A DNA stretch of 13,062 nucleotides. It comes from Bacteroidales bacterium UBA1182 (GTDB lineage Bacteria > Bacteroidota > Bacteroidia > Bacteroidales > Bacteroidaceae). Shown one piece after another: positions 1 through 7,416 of this stretch. The position numbers were made by a program, and so were the translations under genes. The DNA lies in the NCBI GenBank assembly GCA_002310015.1, contig DBYQ01000087.1:1-13062 (forward strand). Direction: 5' to 3'. The notes under the pieces were generated by a model. It had not been told where the DNA came from. It searched no databases and saw only the letters and a list, made by a program, of their open reading frames with translations. Numbering within the stretch: the stretch's first letter is position 1; every line of letters begins with the position of its first letter.

Positions 1-23
1 TCTACCAACTGAGCTATTACCGC
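1..23 (-). tRNA. tRNA gene, 5' part only (runs off the window)
   Basis: Read on the minus strand from 23 down to 1, the sequence has the layout of a tRNA 5' end: a 7-base acceptor strand GCGGTAA, then T8 and A9, the D-stem strand GCTC, and the D-loop AGTTGGTAGA with the conserved GG. The anticodon lies outside the window, so the amino acid cannot be assigned. The first seven bases alone do not settle it. A promoter with good Bacteroidetes boxes lies just upstream (53-83), which supports a real, expressed gene and gives a short 5' leader that RNase P would remove. Confidence 0.85.
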
Positions 24-52
24 AAAGAACGTGCTTTCTGGTGAAAGCGGTG

Positions 53-83
53 CAAAGGTAGTGGTTTTGGGGAGACTTACAAA
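53..83 (-). promoter_or_regulatory. Bacteroidetes-type promoter of the tRNA gene
   Basis: On the minus strand TTTG (80-83) is followed by exactly 19 bases and then TACCTTTG (53-60). This matches the known Bacteroidetes primary-sigma consensus TTTG-N19 to 21-TAnnTTTG in both boxes and in spacing. Transcription would start near 46, about 23 bases before the mature tRNA end. It is the best promoter match in the window. The rest of 24-132 shows no gene and no convincing terminator for the amidohydrolase gene that ends at 133. Confidence 0.8.
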
Positions 84-132
84 GACAAATGCGATTTTTT
101 TTAGCCTCCCTGAAACTTTTTCTTTGCTTAAG

Positions 133-1440
133 TTATTTTGACATCAGAGTGTCTATCTGCTTTTGGGCGGTGGCGCAGACCTCTGATGCGTTCATTGAGA
201 GGCACTTGCGGTTCTTGACAACAATCTTTCCATTCACTATTACCGTATCAACGTCTGATGCGTGGGTGCTGTAAACAAGTTCAGAAATGAGGTTTGTATG
301 CGGATACAGGTGTGCTTTTTCTATATCTACAAGCAGGACATCGGCGAACGCGCCTACTGCAAGTACTCCGAGCTCCCCTTCGCGGCCGATAGCCCTTGCA
401 CCATTCACAGTTGCCATTTGTAGGGCGGTGTATGCGGGTATGGCGCATGGGTCCATTGTGCTTACTTTCTGGAGCAGTGATGCTGTACGCATCTCCTCCC
501 ACATATCCAGGTCATTGTTTGATGATGCGCCGTCAGTGCCTATGGATACGTTGATTCCGGCATCAAGCATCTTTTTGATTGGTGCTATTCCTGATGCCAG
601 TTTCATGTTGCTCTGCGGGTTGTGTGCCACTGATACACCGTGCCTGGCCAGGATCTCTATATCATGGTCAGACATTACCACACAGTGTGCGGCAAGTGTC
701 TTGGTTGAGAACAGACCTTCCTTCTCAAGATATTCCGTGGGGCTCATTCCGTGCTGAGCCATGCAGTTGTCCTGTTCGGTCTGTGTCTCTGCCAGGTGGA
801 CATGACTGCCTATGCCCAGTTCCTTGGAGAGGCTGATAGAGCGTTGCAGATGCTCTCCGGACAGGGTATAAACGGCATGCGGGCCCATCCACATTGTCAC
901 AAGCCGACTGCCGGAGAATCTCTTCTTGACCTGACGCCAGTCATTTTCAAAATGCTCCATCCTGAAATCCATGGGGCAGGGGCTGACAACTGCACGGATG
1001 CCTGCACTCTCTGCAGCCTCGGCAATAGCCTCCTCATACGGATACATGTCAACAAAGGTTGTAGTGCCGCCCATGAGCATCTCCAGTATGCCAAGTCTTG
1101 CGCCGTCATAGACCTCCTGGTAACCCATCTTGCCTTCAATAGGCCAGATGTGCTGCTCAAGCCATTCCATCAACGGTACATCATCGGAAATACCACGAAG
1201 AAGTGCCATTGCCACGTGGGTATGTGTGTTGATAAGGCCAGGCATAACCACTTTTCCTGATGCATCAATCTGGGTGTAGTCATCTTTGTGTTTTGCTAAG
1301 AAAGCCTTGGCTTCATCCGGGTTGCTGCTTACGAATGCAATGCGTTCACCTTCTATTCCAACATAACCGTTAAAGTATGGTTTATCCTCATTTGAGGCAT
1401 TCATGGGCAGTATTATGCCGTTATTGATAAGTATATTCAT
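133..1440 (-). CDS. mtaD: Amidohydrolase, 5'-methylthioadenosine/S-adenosylhomocysteine deaminase type
   Basis: A 435-residue cytoplasmic metal-dependent deaminase of the amidohydrolase superfamily. Enzymes of this subgroup (the TM0936/MtaD type) deaminate the adenine ring of S-adenosylhomocysteine and 5'-methylthioadenosine, feeding methyl-cycle and polyamine by-product salvage. Visible metal ligands are H73 and H75 in GLINTHTHVAM, H215 in HVHLAET, and D303 in IGTDGASSNN. E218 and H252 (AAHC) fit the proton-transfer and substrate positions, and H188 sits in GPHAVYT. NPQSNMKLASG (274-284) is also typical, and the length is normal for the family. The ATG at 1440 opens the N-terminal beta-sandwich directly, so it is a good start. 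Related enzymes act on guanine, chlorinated triazines or other aminopurines, so the exact substrate is inferred. It lies downstream of the secreted hydrolase gene on the same strand but is separated by a strong hairpin and has its own possible -7 box, so it is probably transcribed separately. Confidence 0.8.
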   Translation of the reverse strand: MNILINNGIILPMNASNEDKPYFNGYVGIEGERIAFVSSNPDEAKAFLAKHKDDYTQIDASGKVVMPGLINTHTHVAMALLRGISDDVPLMEWLEQHIWPIEGKMGYQEVYDGARLGILEMLMGGTTTFVDMYPYEEAIAEAAESAGIRAVVSPCPMDFRMEHFENDWRQVKKRFSGSRLVTMWMGPHAVYTLSGEHLQRSISLSKELGIGSHVHLAETQTEQDNCMAQHGMSPTEYLEKEGLFSTKTLAAHCVVMSDHDIEILARHGVSVAHNPQSNMKLASGIAPIKKMLDAGINVSIGTDGASSNNDLDMWEEMRTASLLQKVSTMDPCAIPAYTALQMATVNGARAIGREGELGVLAVGAFADVLLVDIEKAHLYPHTNLISELVYSTHASDVDTVIVNGKIVVKNRKCLSMNASEVCATAQKQIDTLMSK

Positions 1441-1461
1441 ATGTTATTGCTTATTTGTTCG

Positions 1462-1469
1462 CAAAATTA
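1462..1469 (-). promoter_or_regulatory. Possible -7 box of the amidohydrolase gene
   Basis: TAATTTTG on the minus strand matches the Bacteroidetes -7 consensus TAnnTTTG, 21 bases before the ATG at 1440. It would give a leader of about 15 bases. No good TTTG is seen 19-21 bases further upstream, so only one of the two boxes is convincing. Its position just after the hairpin at 1505-1542 makes sense for a gene with its own promoter. Confidence 0.45.
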
Positions 1470-1504
1470 ATAAAACGCCCGATACCTCATACGTAATGAT
1501 ATGA

Positions 1505-1542
1505 ATAAACGCGCCCCCGATTTGAATCAGGGACGCGTTTAT
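1505..1542 (-). terminator. Strong hairpin, likely terminator of the secreted hydrolase gene
   Basis: Outer arms ATAAACGCG and CGCGTTTAT pair over 9 bases. The inner arms TCCCTGAT and ATCGGGGG add 8 more pairs, closing on a TCAA loop: about 17 pairs in all. Two inner pairs are G-T when read on the minus strand but would be C-A mismatches on the plus strand. The structure is therefore more stable in minus-strand RNA, which agrees with its place 20 bases past the stop codon of the minus-strand hydrolase gene. The following bases are only moderately T-rich (TTTATT). Confidence 0.7.
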
Positions 1543-1561
1543 GGTCTTTTTAGGTAATGGT

Positions 1562-2686
1562 TTACTTGATGTTCTTGCGCTCAATTGACCAGCCGGCCAT
1601 CTTGCTTACGCCGGGCTCAGAACCTGTAAACATTGTGCTGGCCTCCTTGTCGCCCTTGAGCCACCACTTGAGCCATGCACCTGCTACCTTTGCGTAGTCA
1701 CCGCCATTGGGCTGCATGTATGTACCGCCGTGGCCGATGCCATCCAGGCTTACCAAGCATGCGGGCATTGTGCCTGCCATACGCTTGAAGTCATCATTAC
1801 CGTTATCCCATGCGATATCGGTTGAACCGCCCAGGATCCAGATAATTGACTTTTGTTTCAGTTTGGCAAGACTGGCCTTATCTTCACTTTCATCGGTGCC
1901 GAAATAACCGCTGTTCATTACCATGATGGTCTTGATGCGTGCGTCATCACTCATGTGGAGAGCCTGCAGACCACCGCATGACATACCCGCTGCTGCGATG
2001 TTGTCAATATCCAGCTTGCCGTAGTAGGGGCTGTTCTTGTCGGCATTCTGAGCAATTGCCCACTCAAGAGCCTGCTTCAGGCCTGCGGGGTCACCCATGG
2101 ACATTCCACCGCCCATGCCGCCGCCACCCATCTGTGGCATACCGCCTCCCATACCGCCGGGCATTCCACCGCCCATGCCCATACGAGGCATACCGCCGCC
2201 TTGGCCACCCTGAGGTGCACCCTGGCCCTGAGGACGCTGGCCGCCCATCTGTGGCATACCGCCACCCATACCGCCGGGCATTCCGCCGCCCATCTGAGGC
2301 ATTCCGCCTCCCATGCCGCCCATACGGGGCACATCACCGGTCTGACCGGGACGCGGAGCCTCCTGCTGCTGATAGTTGCTGGGGCCGATAGCTACGATAA
2401 GGAATCCCTGTGATGCAACTTCATTCAGGAAATTGACATGGCCGCTGGGAGAGTTGGCGCAACCGCCGTTACCCCAAACCACAACGGGCAGAAGATTGCC
2501 CTTGCCAAACTTGCTTATGTCCTGGGGGCGGAAAATGGTGTGAGTGGTAAGAGAAGCCTCTTCCATCATGATGGCCTTGTAGGGGCCTGAACCACCTTCC
2601 TCAACGATTCTCGAGTTCTGTGCCAGAGCAGGCACGCTGGCTATTGCCATTACAGCAGCAGCCGCAAATAACATCTGTTTTCTCAT
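1562..2686 (-). CDS. Secreted alpha/beta hydrolase with Gly/Met/Pro-rich insert
   Basis: A 374-residue exported protein. MRKQ, a hydrophobic core and ALA-Q (residues 1-23) form a signal peptide, with likely cleavage after residue 22. The rest looks like an alpha/beta hydrolase of the dienelactone-hydrolase/cutinase-like kind. PVVVWGNGGC (67-76) fits the first strand and oxyanion loop, GMSCGG (234-239) is the nucleophile elbow with S236, D290 in LGGSTD fits the acid, and H319 in GIGHGG the histidine. Residues 121-198 are an insert made almost only of Gly, Met, Pro and Gln, including an exact 17-residue duplication. The substrate is not evident; an esterase or a polysaccharide-associated role are both possible. 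The reading frame also extends 12 codons upstream to a TTG at 2722, but that TTG lies inside a -7 promoter box and would spoil the signal peptide, so I place the start at the ATG at 2686. Confidence 0.75.
   Translation of the reverse strand: MRKQMLFAAAAVMAIASVPALAQNSRIVEEGGSGPYKAIMMEEASLTTHTIFRPQDISKFGKGNLLPVVVWGNGGCANSPSGHVNFLNEVASQGFLIVAIGPSNYQQQEAPRPGQTGDVPRMGGMGGGMPQMGGGMPGGMGGGMPQMGGQRPQGQGAPQGGQGGGMPRMGMGGGMPGGMGGGMPQMGGGGMGGGMSMGDPAGLKQALEWAIAQNADKNSPYYGKLDIDNIAAAGMSCGGLQALHMSDDARIKTIMVMNSGYFGTDESEDKASLAKLKQKSIIWILGGSTDIAWDNGNDDFKRMAGTMPACLVSLDGIGHGGTYMQPNGGDYAKVAGAWLKWWLKGDKEASTMFTGSEPGVSKMAGWSIERKNIK
2093..2326 (-). repeat. Low-complexity coding repeat (GGM/PQM units)
   Basis: The stretch encodes residues 121-198 of the secreted hydrolase. 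Two 50-base blocks, 2127-2176 and 2244-2293, differ at only two positions and lie 117 bases (39 codons) apart. Both encode the 17-residue unit GGGMPGGMGGGMPQMGG. A further partial, more diverged copy starts near 2288. Such near-identity, with both differences at silent third positions, suggests a recent in-frame duplication. Confidence 0.85.
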
Positions 2687-2719
2687 TATGATTGTAGTTA
2701 GTAAATATGGTTTCTGCAT

Positions 2720-2727
2720 CAAAAGTA
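2720..2727 (-). promoter_or_regulatory. Possible -7 box of the secreted hydrolase gene
   Basis: TACTTTTG on the minus strand matches TAnnTTTG. It would start transcription near 2713, about 27 bases before the ATG at 2686. The upstream -33 box is weak. The shared divergent spacer 2687-2780 also has to hold the promoter for the transporter gene on the plus strand; there the best match is TAAATTCG (2751-2758), one base off consensus and without a clear -33 box. Confidence 0.5.
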
Positions 2728-2780
2728 ACTAGAATTTTTCAATTATTAACTAAATTCGCGAACAGAATTATCTTAACAGG

Positions 2781-4778
2781 ATGGAAGAACAGAAGAAACC
2801 GGTTGAGCTGCCGGAAAACGCATACCGCGAGCTTAAGGAAGGTGAGGTTTATGAGCCTATAATGAAATCAGGCAAGGTTTATCCTGAGGCCAATGTCTGG
2901 TCAGTGGGATGGGGCGTGCTTATGGCTGTGCTGTTCTCAGCTGCCGCAGCTTATCTTGGCCTTAAGGTGGGGCAGGTGTTTGAGGCGGCCATTCCTATAG
3001 CTATCATTGCGGTGGGAGTGTCATCGGTAGCCAAGCGTAAAGGCGCTCTTGGTGAGAACGTTATCATACAGTCTATCGGTGCATGCTCCGGAGGTGTGGT
3101 GGCAGGTGCCATCTTTACCCTGCCGGCTCTCTACATACTTCAGGCCAAATATCCGGATATGACGGTAAACTTTATTCAGGTGTTCCTGAGCTCGATGCTG
3201 GGCGGTGCACTTGGCATACTGTTCCTGATTCCTTTCCGCAAGTATTTTGTCAAGGATATGCATGGCAAGTATCCCTTCCCGGAGGCTACTGCCACTACGC
3301 AGGTGCTCATATCGGGAGAGAAGGGTGCCGGTCAGGCCAAGCCGCTGGTGGTATCGGGCATAATAGGCGGTATATATGATTTCATTGTTTCCACATTCGG
3401 GTTGTGGACGGAGAGTTTCACCTCAAGGGTTTGCGCCTGGGGCTCTGCTCTGGCCACAAAGGTCAAGCTGGTGTTCAGCATCAACACGGGTGCGGCGGTT
3501 CTTGGCCTGGGGTACATAGTAGGCCTTAAGTATGCGTGCATAATCGCTGCGGGATCAGCTGTGGTATGGTTTGTGATTGTGCCGTTGCTGCCTTTGCTGG
3601 GTGATACGTTCCTGCATACTTTGAATCCTGCCATTGCTGATGCTGTCTCACAGATGGAGCCGGAGCAGATATTTACCGGTTATGCTCGTCATATAGGCAT
3701 AGGCGGCATTGCTATGGCCGGAATAATAGGTATCGTAAAATCCTGGTCAGTGATTAAAAGTGCTGTAAGCCTGGCCGGACGTGAGCTTAAGGCCGGAAAG
3801 GATATGCAGGGCGTTCAGGTGGAGCGCACGCAGCGTGACCTCCCTATGAAAATAGTAATTATAGGTATTATTGTGGCTCTTGTGGCTGTTTTTGCTTTCT
3901 TCTATCTGGGTGTGATGAATTTCAATCTGGTGCACGCTGTCGTGGGAATTCTGGTGGTTGGAATAATTGCATTCCTGTTCACTACCGTGGCTGCCAATGC
4001 CATTGCTATTGTAGGTACCAACCCGGTATCTGGTATGACCCTGATGACACTTATACTGGCATCGGTCATAATGGTGTCAGTGGGTCTTAAGGGTACTGCC
4101 GGTATTGTATCGGCGCTTATTATGGGCGGTGTGGTATGTACGGCGCTTTCCATGGCCGGCGATATGGTTACTGACCTCAAGATAGGTTACTGGATAGGCT
4201 CCACGCCGGCAGTGCAGCAGGGGTTCAAGTTTCTGGGTACACTCGTTTCTGCCCTTACCGTGGGCGGTGTCCTGATAATCCTGAACAAGACCTATGGATT
4301 TGTGGGTGAGAATGCTCTGGTAGCTCCTCAGGCCAATGCCATGGCTGCGGTTATAGATCCGCTTATGTCAGGTACAGGCGCTCCCTGGTGGCTCTATGTC
4401 ACAGGTGCGGTATTGGCTCTGATACTCAACTTCTTCAAGATACCGGCTCTGGCTTTTGCCCTGGGTATGTTCATTCCGTTTGAACTCAACATACCTCTTG
4501 TGGTGGGCGGCTTGATCAATTGGTACGTAGGCAGCCGCTCAAAGGATGCTTCCGTCAATTCTGCACGTGTTGAGCATGGCACACTGTTGGCATCTGGCTT
4601 CATAGCAGGCGGTGCGCTGATGGGTGTGGTGAGCGCCGCACTCAGATTTGCCGGCCTTGACCTGTTTATGGCTGAATCATGGAGCGGTTCAAACATGGCT
4701 GAGTGGCTGTCACTCATCATGTATGCAGCACTTATCTGCTACTTTGTAAAGAGTGTTATGAAACGGTCAGAACAATGA
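2781..4778 (+). CDS. OPT-family oligopeptide transporter
   Basis: A 665-residue polytopic inner-membrane protein of the OPT (oligopeptide/YSL-like) transporter family, which in bacteria is thought to import small peptides or metal chelates by cation coupling. A soluble N-terminal tail of about 40 residues carries YRELKEGEVYEPIM (15-28). Many hydrophobic segments follow. Family-like stretches are NVIIQSIGACSGGVVAGAIF (93-112), GKYPFPEATATTQVL (162-176), SMAGDMVTDLKIGYWIGSTP and, near the C terminus, PFELNIPLVVGGLINWYVGS. The length is normal for prokaryotic members. The ATG at 2781 is the first in frame after the divergent spacer. No peptidase or regulator is next to it, so the substrate is open. 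The last 12 bases overlap the end of the convergent exchanger gene. Confidence 0.88.
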   Translation: MEEQKKPVELPENAYRELKEGEVYEPIMKSGKVYPEANVWSVGWGVLMAVLFSAAAAYLGLKVGQVFEAAIPIAIIAVGVSSVAKRKGALGENVIIQSIGACSGGVVAGAIFTLPALYILQAKYPDMTVNFIQVFLSSMLGGALGILFLIPFRKYFVKDMHGKYPFPEATATTQVLISGEKGAGQAKPLVVSGIIGGIYDFIVSTFGLWTESFTSRVCAWGSALATKVKLVFSINTGAAVLGLGYIVGLKYACIIAAGSAVVWFVIVPLLPLLGDTFLHTLNPAIADAVSQMEPEQIFTGYARHIGIGGIAMAGIIGIVKSWSVIKSAVSLAGRELKAGKDMQGVQVERTQRDLPMKIVIIGIIVALVAVFAFFYLGVMNFNLVHAVVGILVVGIIAFLFTTVAANAIAIVGTNPVSGMTLMTLILASVIMVSVGLKGTAGIVSALIMGGVVCTALSMAGDMVTDLKIGYWIGSTPAVQQGFKFLGTLVSALTVGGVLIILNKTYGFVGENALVAPQANAMAAVIDPLMSGTGAPWWLYVTGAVLALILNFFKIPALAFALGMFIPFELNIPLVVGGLINWYVGSRSKDASVNSARVEHGTLLASGFIAGGALMGVVSAALRFAGLDLFMAESWSGSNMAEWLSLIMYAALICYFVKSVMKRSEQ

Positions 4779-5726
4779 CCACGCGTAAACTGCGTATGCC
4801 AAAAAGAAGAGGATTCCTGCGGTACGACCCAGGCGTCCTTTCTTTTTTCTAAGTGTGGTAAAGAGCAGGATGAATACTGAGAAACCTATCATCCACCAGA
4901 AATCATTCCTGTAATCTCCAAATGTGAGTTGGATGGGTTTGATGGATGTCGATACTCCAAGCACACACAGGATGTTGAATATGTTGGAGCCGATGATGTT
5001 TCCTATGGAGATATCCATCTGCTTTTTGAATGCGGCGGCAACTGAAGCAGCCAGTTCAGGCAAGCTGGTGCCTAAGGCTACGATTGTCAGTCCGATAACC
5101 TTGTCACTTACTCCCATGGCCGATGCCAGTGTGGTTGCACCGTCCACAAGGATATCGGCTCCGAATGCAAGCATTCCGCATGACAGTATGATCAGTCCCA
5201 GTGCCGCAAGTATGGGCATTGTCTTTTCTTGCTGATTATCCTCAGTGTCTATCTCCTGGTCTTGCGTCCGTCCTTTCTTTATGGACACAATAGTGAATAT
5301 AATGAGACACAGGAAGAGTGTTATTCCTTCTGTTCTGGATATGCCTGAATTGAGTGCGAACAGCATCAGAAGCAGTGATGCCAGGATCATTACCGCTCCG
5401 TTTGCAATAACCTTGCGGTTATCGGTTTCGATGGGGCAGATTATTGAAGTAAGGCCCAGTATGAGGCCTATGTTGGCTATATTGGAGCCCACCACATTGC
5501 CCACAGCTATTCCGGAGCTGCCTTTAATGGCGGATACAAGGCTTACCAGCAGTTCCGGGGCTGATGTCCCGAATGCCACTATAGTCATTCCTATTACAAG
5601 CGGGGATATGCGGAAACGGCGTGCCAGTGCTACGCCTCCGTTAACAAGCCAATCGCCCCCAAAGAAGAGCAGAAAGAATCCTCCTATTATCTGAGCGGCT
5701 ATAATCAGTGCCTCTGTTGTATTCAT
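4767..5726 (-). CDS. Na+/Ca2+ (cation/proton) exchanger, YrbG/CaxA type
   Basis: A 319-residue inner-membrane exchanger of the CaCA superfamily, expected to extrude Ca2+ in exchange for Na+ or H+. It has the two inverted alpha repeats of the family. Alpha-1 has GTSAPE (53-58, E58) and GNVVGSN (76-82). Alpha-2 has GTSLPE (219-224, E224) and GNIIGSN (242-248). The paired acidic and Asn/Ser residues form the ion site in known structures. About ten membrane segments are split by an acidic, charged cytoplasmic loop near 149-172. I choose the ATG at 5726. The frame continues three codons upstream to a TTG at 5735, but that TTG is the end of a -7 promoter box. The gene is convergent with and overlaps the transporter gene, and is divergent from the ATP synthase operon. 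Confidence 0.88.
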   Translation of the reverse strand: MNTTEALIIAAQIIGGFFLLFFGGDWLVNGGVALARRFRISPLVIGMTIVAFGTSAPELLVSLVSAIKGSSGIAVGNVVGSNIANIGLILGLTSIICPIETDNRKVIANGAVMILASLLLMLFALNSGISRTEGITLFLCLIIFTIVSIKKGRTQDQEIDTEDNQQEKTMPILAALGLIILSCGMLAFGADILVDGATTLASAMGVSDKVIGLTIVALGTSLPELAASVAAAFKKQMDISIGNIIGSNIFNILCVLGVSTSIKPIQLTFGDYRNDFWWMIGFSVFILLFTTLRKKKGRLGRTAGILFFLAYAVYAWSLF

Positions 5727-5732
5727 TGGGCG

Positions 5733-5740
5733 CAAAGTTA
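5733..5740 (-). promoter_or_regulatory. Possible -7 box immediately before the exchanger gene
   Basis: TAACTTTG on the minus strand matches TAnnTTTG and ends only 6 bases before the ATG at 5726. Initiation at the usual distance of about 7 bases would put the first RNA base at or next to the start codon, so the mRNA would be leaderless or nearly so. The nearest TTTG upstream is only 14 bases away rather than 19-21, so the -33 box is not convincing and a chance match is possible. Confidence 0.4.
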
Positions 5741-5797
5741 ACGTATTTTAGGAACAAACGGGTGCATTTTAAGCATTCGATTTTGATACCTATTTAT

Positions 5798-5805
5798 TAA
5801 ATTTG
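5798..5805 (+). promoter_or_regulatory. Likely -7 box of the ATP synthase operon
   Basis: TAAATTTG matches the Bacteroidetes -7 consensus TAnnTTTG exactly and lies 19 bases before the atpD ATG, giving a leader of roughly 14 bases. The surrounding spacer (5727-5824) is AT-rich, as expected for a strong divergent promoter region. A TTTG at 5782-5785 is only 12 bases upstream, too close for the usual spacing, so the -33 box is unclear. No Shine-Dalgarno is present before atpD; only an A-rich stretch (AAAATAAAG), usual for highly expressed genes in this phylum. Confidence 0.55.
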
Positions 5806-5824
5806 CGGGTCTAAAATAAAGATT

Positions 5825-7339
5825 ATGGCAATTAATGCAGGGCATATAGCCCAAATAATCGGTCCGGTGGTGGATGTAGCCTTTGAGACAGGCACTGATA
5901 ATCTGCCTTCCATCCACGATGCGCTGGAGATTACGCGCGATGACGGCCGCCGTCTTATTATTGAGGTACAGCAGCACATAGGTGAGAATATGGTCCGTTG
6001 CGTAGCTATGGACCTTACCACCGGTTTGCGCCGCGGTATGGATGTACGTGTAACGGGAAGCCCTATCACTATGCCTGTAGGCAAGCAGATCAAGGGCCGT
6101 ATGATGAACGTTACAGGTGAGCCCATTGATGACCTCAAGCCTTTGGACAAGGAGGGTGCGTTCCCCATACACCGTCAGCCGCCTAAGTTTGAGGAGCTCT
6201 CTACAGTAGAGGAGGTCCTGTTTACAGGTATCAAGGTGATTGACCTGCTGGAGCCCTATTGCAAGGGTGGTAAGATAGGTCTGTTCGGTGGTGCCGGCGT
6301 GGGCAAGACCGTACTCATCATGGAGCTTATCAATAACATCGCAAAGAAGAACAACGGATTCTCAGTATTTGCCGGAGTAGGAGAGCGTACCCGTGAGGGT
6401 AATGACCTGCTGCGCGAGATGATAGAATCCGGTGTTATAAAATACGGCGATGCCTTCAAGGAGAGCATGGCCAAGGGAGAGTGGGACCTGAGCAAGGTTG
6501 ACTATGACGAGGTGGCCAAGTCACAGGCTACACTTGTGTATGGTCAGATGAATGAGCCTCCAGGGGCACGTTCATCGGTAGCGCTTTCCGGTCTTACCGT
6601 TGCAGAGTCATTCCGTGATGGTGCAGGTAGCGACGGCGCTTACAGCGATATCCTGTTCTTCATTGATAACATATTCCGTTTCACTCAGGCAGGATCAGAG
6701 GTATCGGCCCTGCTGGGACGTATGCCGAGCGCCGTAGGTTACCAGCCTACACTGGCCAGTGAGATGGGTAAGATGCAGGAGCGCATCACATCAACCATTC
6801 ACGGATCTATCACATCAGTACAGGCCGTATATGTTCCGGCCGATGACCTTACCGACCCGGCACCTGCCACCACGTTCTCACACCTGGATGCAACCACGGT
6901 GCTGAGCCGTAAGATAGCCGAGCTGGGTATCTATCCGGCTGTTGACCCGCTGGATTCAACATCACGTATCCTTGATCCCAATATCGTAGGCAAGGCACAT
7001 TATGATACCGCACAGCGTGTAAAGCAGATTCTGCAGCGTTACAACGAACTTCAGGATATTATCTCCATCCTGGGTATGGATGAACTGTCCGATGAGGATA
7101 AGCTCACCGTGGCACGCGCACGCCGTGTACAGCGTTTCCTGTCACAGCCGTTTACAGTGGCAGAGCAGTTTACCGGTGTCAAGGGTACAATGGTAAGCAT
7201 AGAGGATACCATCAAGGGATTCAATATGATCCTGGACGGTGAGGTTGATGACCTTCCCGAGCAGGTGTTCCTTAATGTGGGCACTATTGAGGAGGCGATT
7301 GAGAAGGGTAAGAAGTTACTTGGTGACGTGGCTAAGTAA
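5825..7339 (+). CDS. atpD: ATP synthase F1 subunit beta
   Basis: A 504-residue catalytic subunit of F-type ATP synthase. The Walker A motif GGAGVGKT is at 155-162 (K161, T162). The catalytic Glu is E187 in GERTREGND, and Walker B is ILFFIDN with D281. The DELSEED lever reads DELSDED (419-425). The protein is about 30 residues longer than common beta subunits. The extra length includes a charged insert around 211-234 (KESMAKGEWDLSKVDYDEV), after GVIKYGDA and before QATLVYGQMNEPPGARSSV, as seen in Bacteroidetes homologues. It is the first gene of the operon, preceded by a probable promoter. The spacer to atpC is unusually long and carries a repeat-bounded element. Confidence 0.98.
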   Translation: MAINAGHIAQIIGPVVDVAFETGTDNLPSIHDALEITRDDGRRLIIEVQQHIGENMVRCVAMDLTTGLRRGMDVRVTGSPITMPVGKQIKGRMMNVTGEPIDDLKPLDKEGAFPIHRQPPKFEELSTVEEVLFTGIKVIDLLEPYCKGGKIGLFGGAGVGKTVLIMELINNIAKKNNGFSVFAGVGERTREGNDLLREMIESGVIKYGDAFKESMAKGEWDLSKVDYDEVAKSQATLVYGQMNEPPGARSSVALSGLTVAESFRDGAGSDGAYSDILFFIDNIFRFTQAGSEVSALLGRMPSAVGYQPTLASEMGKMQERITSTIHGSITSVQAVYVPADDLTDPAPATTFSHLDATTVLSRKIAELGIYPAVDPLDSTSRILDPNIVGKAHYDTAQRVKQILQRYNELQDIISILGMDELSDEDKLTVARARRVQRFLSQPFTVAEQFTGVKGTMVSIEDTIKGFNMILDGEVDDLPEQVFLNVGTIEEAIEKGKKLLGDVAK

Positions 7340-7414
7340 TTGAGAATTCTTTCAGTCGCTTCGCTTTGTGAAAGCGTCCCTTCGGGCCGAGCGGAAAATT
7401 GAGAATTGAGAATT
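7338..7414 (+). repeat. Hairpin element bounded by AATTGAGAATT repeats, between atpD and atpC
   Basis: An 11-base sequence AATTGAGAATT occurs at 7338-7348, overlapping the atpD stop, and twice in overlap at 7397-7407 and 7404-7414, just before the atpC ATG. Between the outer copies lie two small hairpins: CGCTTT/AAAGCG around GTG (7362-7376) and CCC/GGG around TTC (7378-7386). A third pairing, CTTTCA/TGAAAG (7349-7354 with 7369-7374), is mutually exclusive with the first. No U-tract follows, so it is not a standard terminator. It may be an inserted small repeat or a processing/attenuation site lowering atpC output. Confidence 0.7.
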
Positions 7415-7416
7415 AA

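Noticed and set aside
751..1260. 169-codon open frame on the plus strand inside the amidohydrolase gene
   Set aside because: The opposite frame encodes a protein with all metal-binding motifs of a known superfamily; the plus-strand translation has no recognisable domain and is rich in Cys and His as antisense frames often are.
1939..2391. 150-codon plus-strand frame, Arg/Pro/His-rich, opposite the Gly/Met repeat
   Set aside because: Its composition is just the complement of the GGM/PQM coding repeat. No start signal or family was seen.
5738..6172. 144-codon minus-strand frame at the start of atpD
   Set aside because: It would overlap the atp promoter region and runs antisense to the conserved N-terminal part of AtpD; no motif.
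7338..7414. CRISPR-like or phage attachment site reading of the TTGAGAA repeats
   Set aside because: The repeat unit is 7-11 bases, copies overlap on one side, there are no regular spacers, and no integrase or cas gene is in the window.
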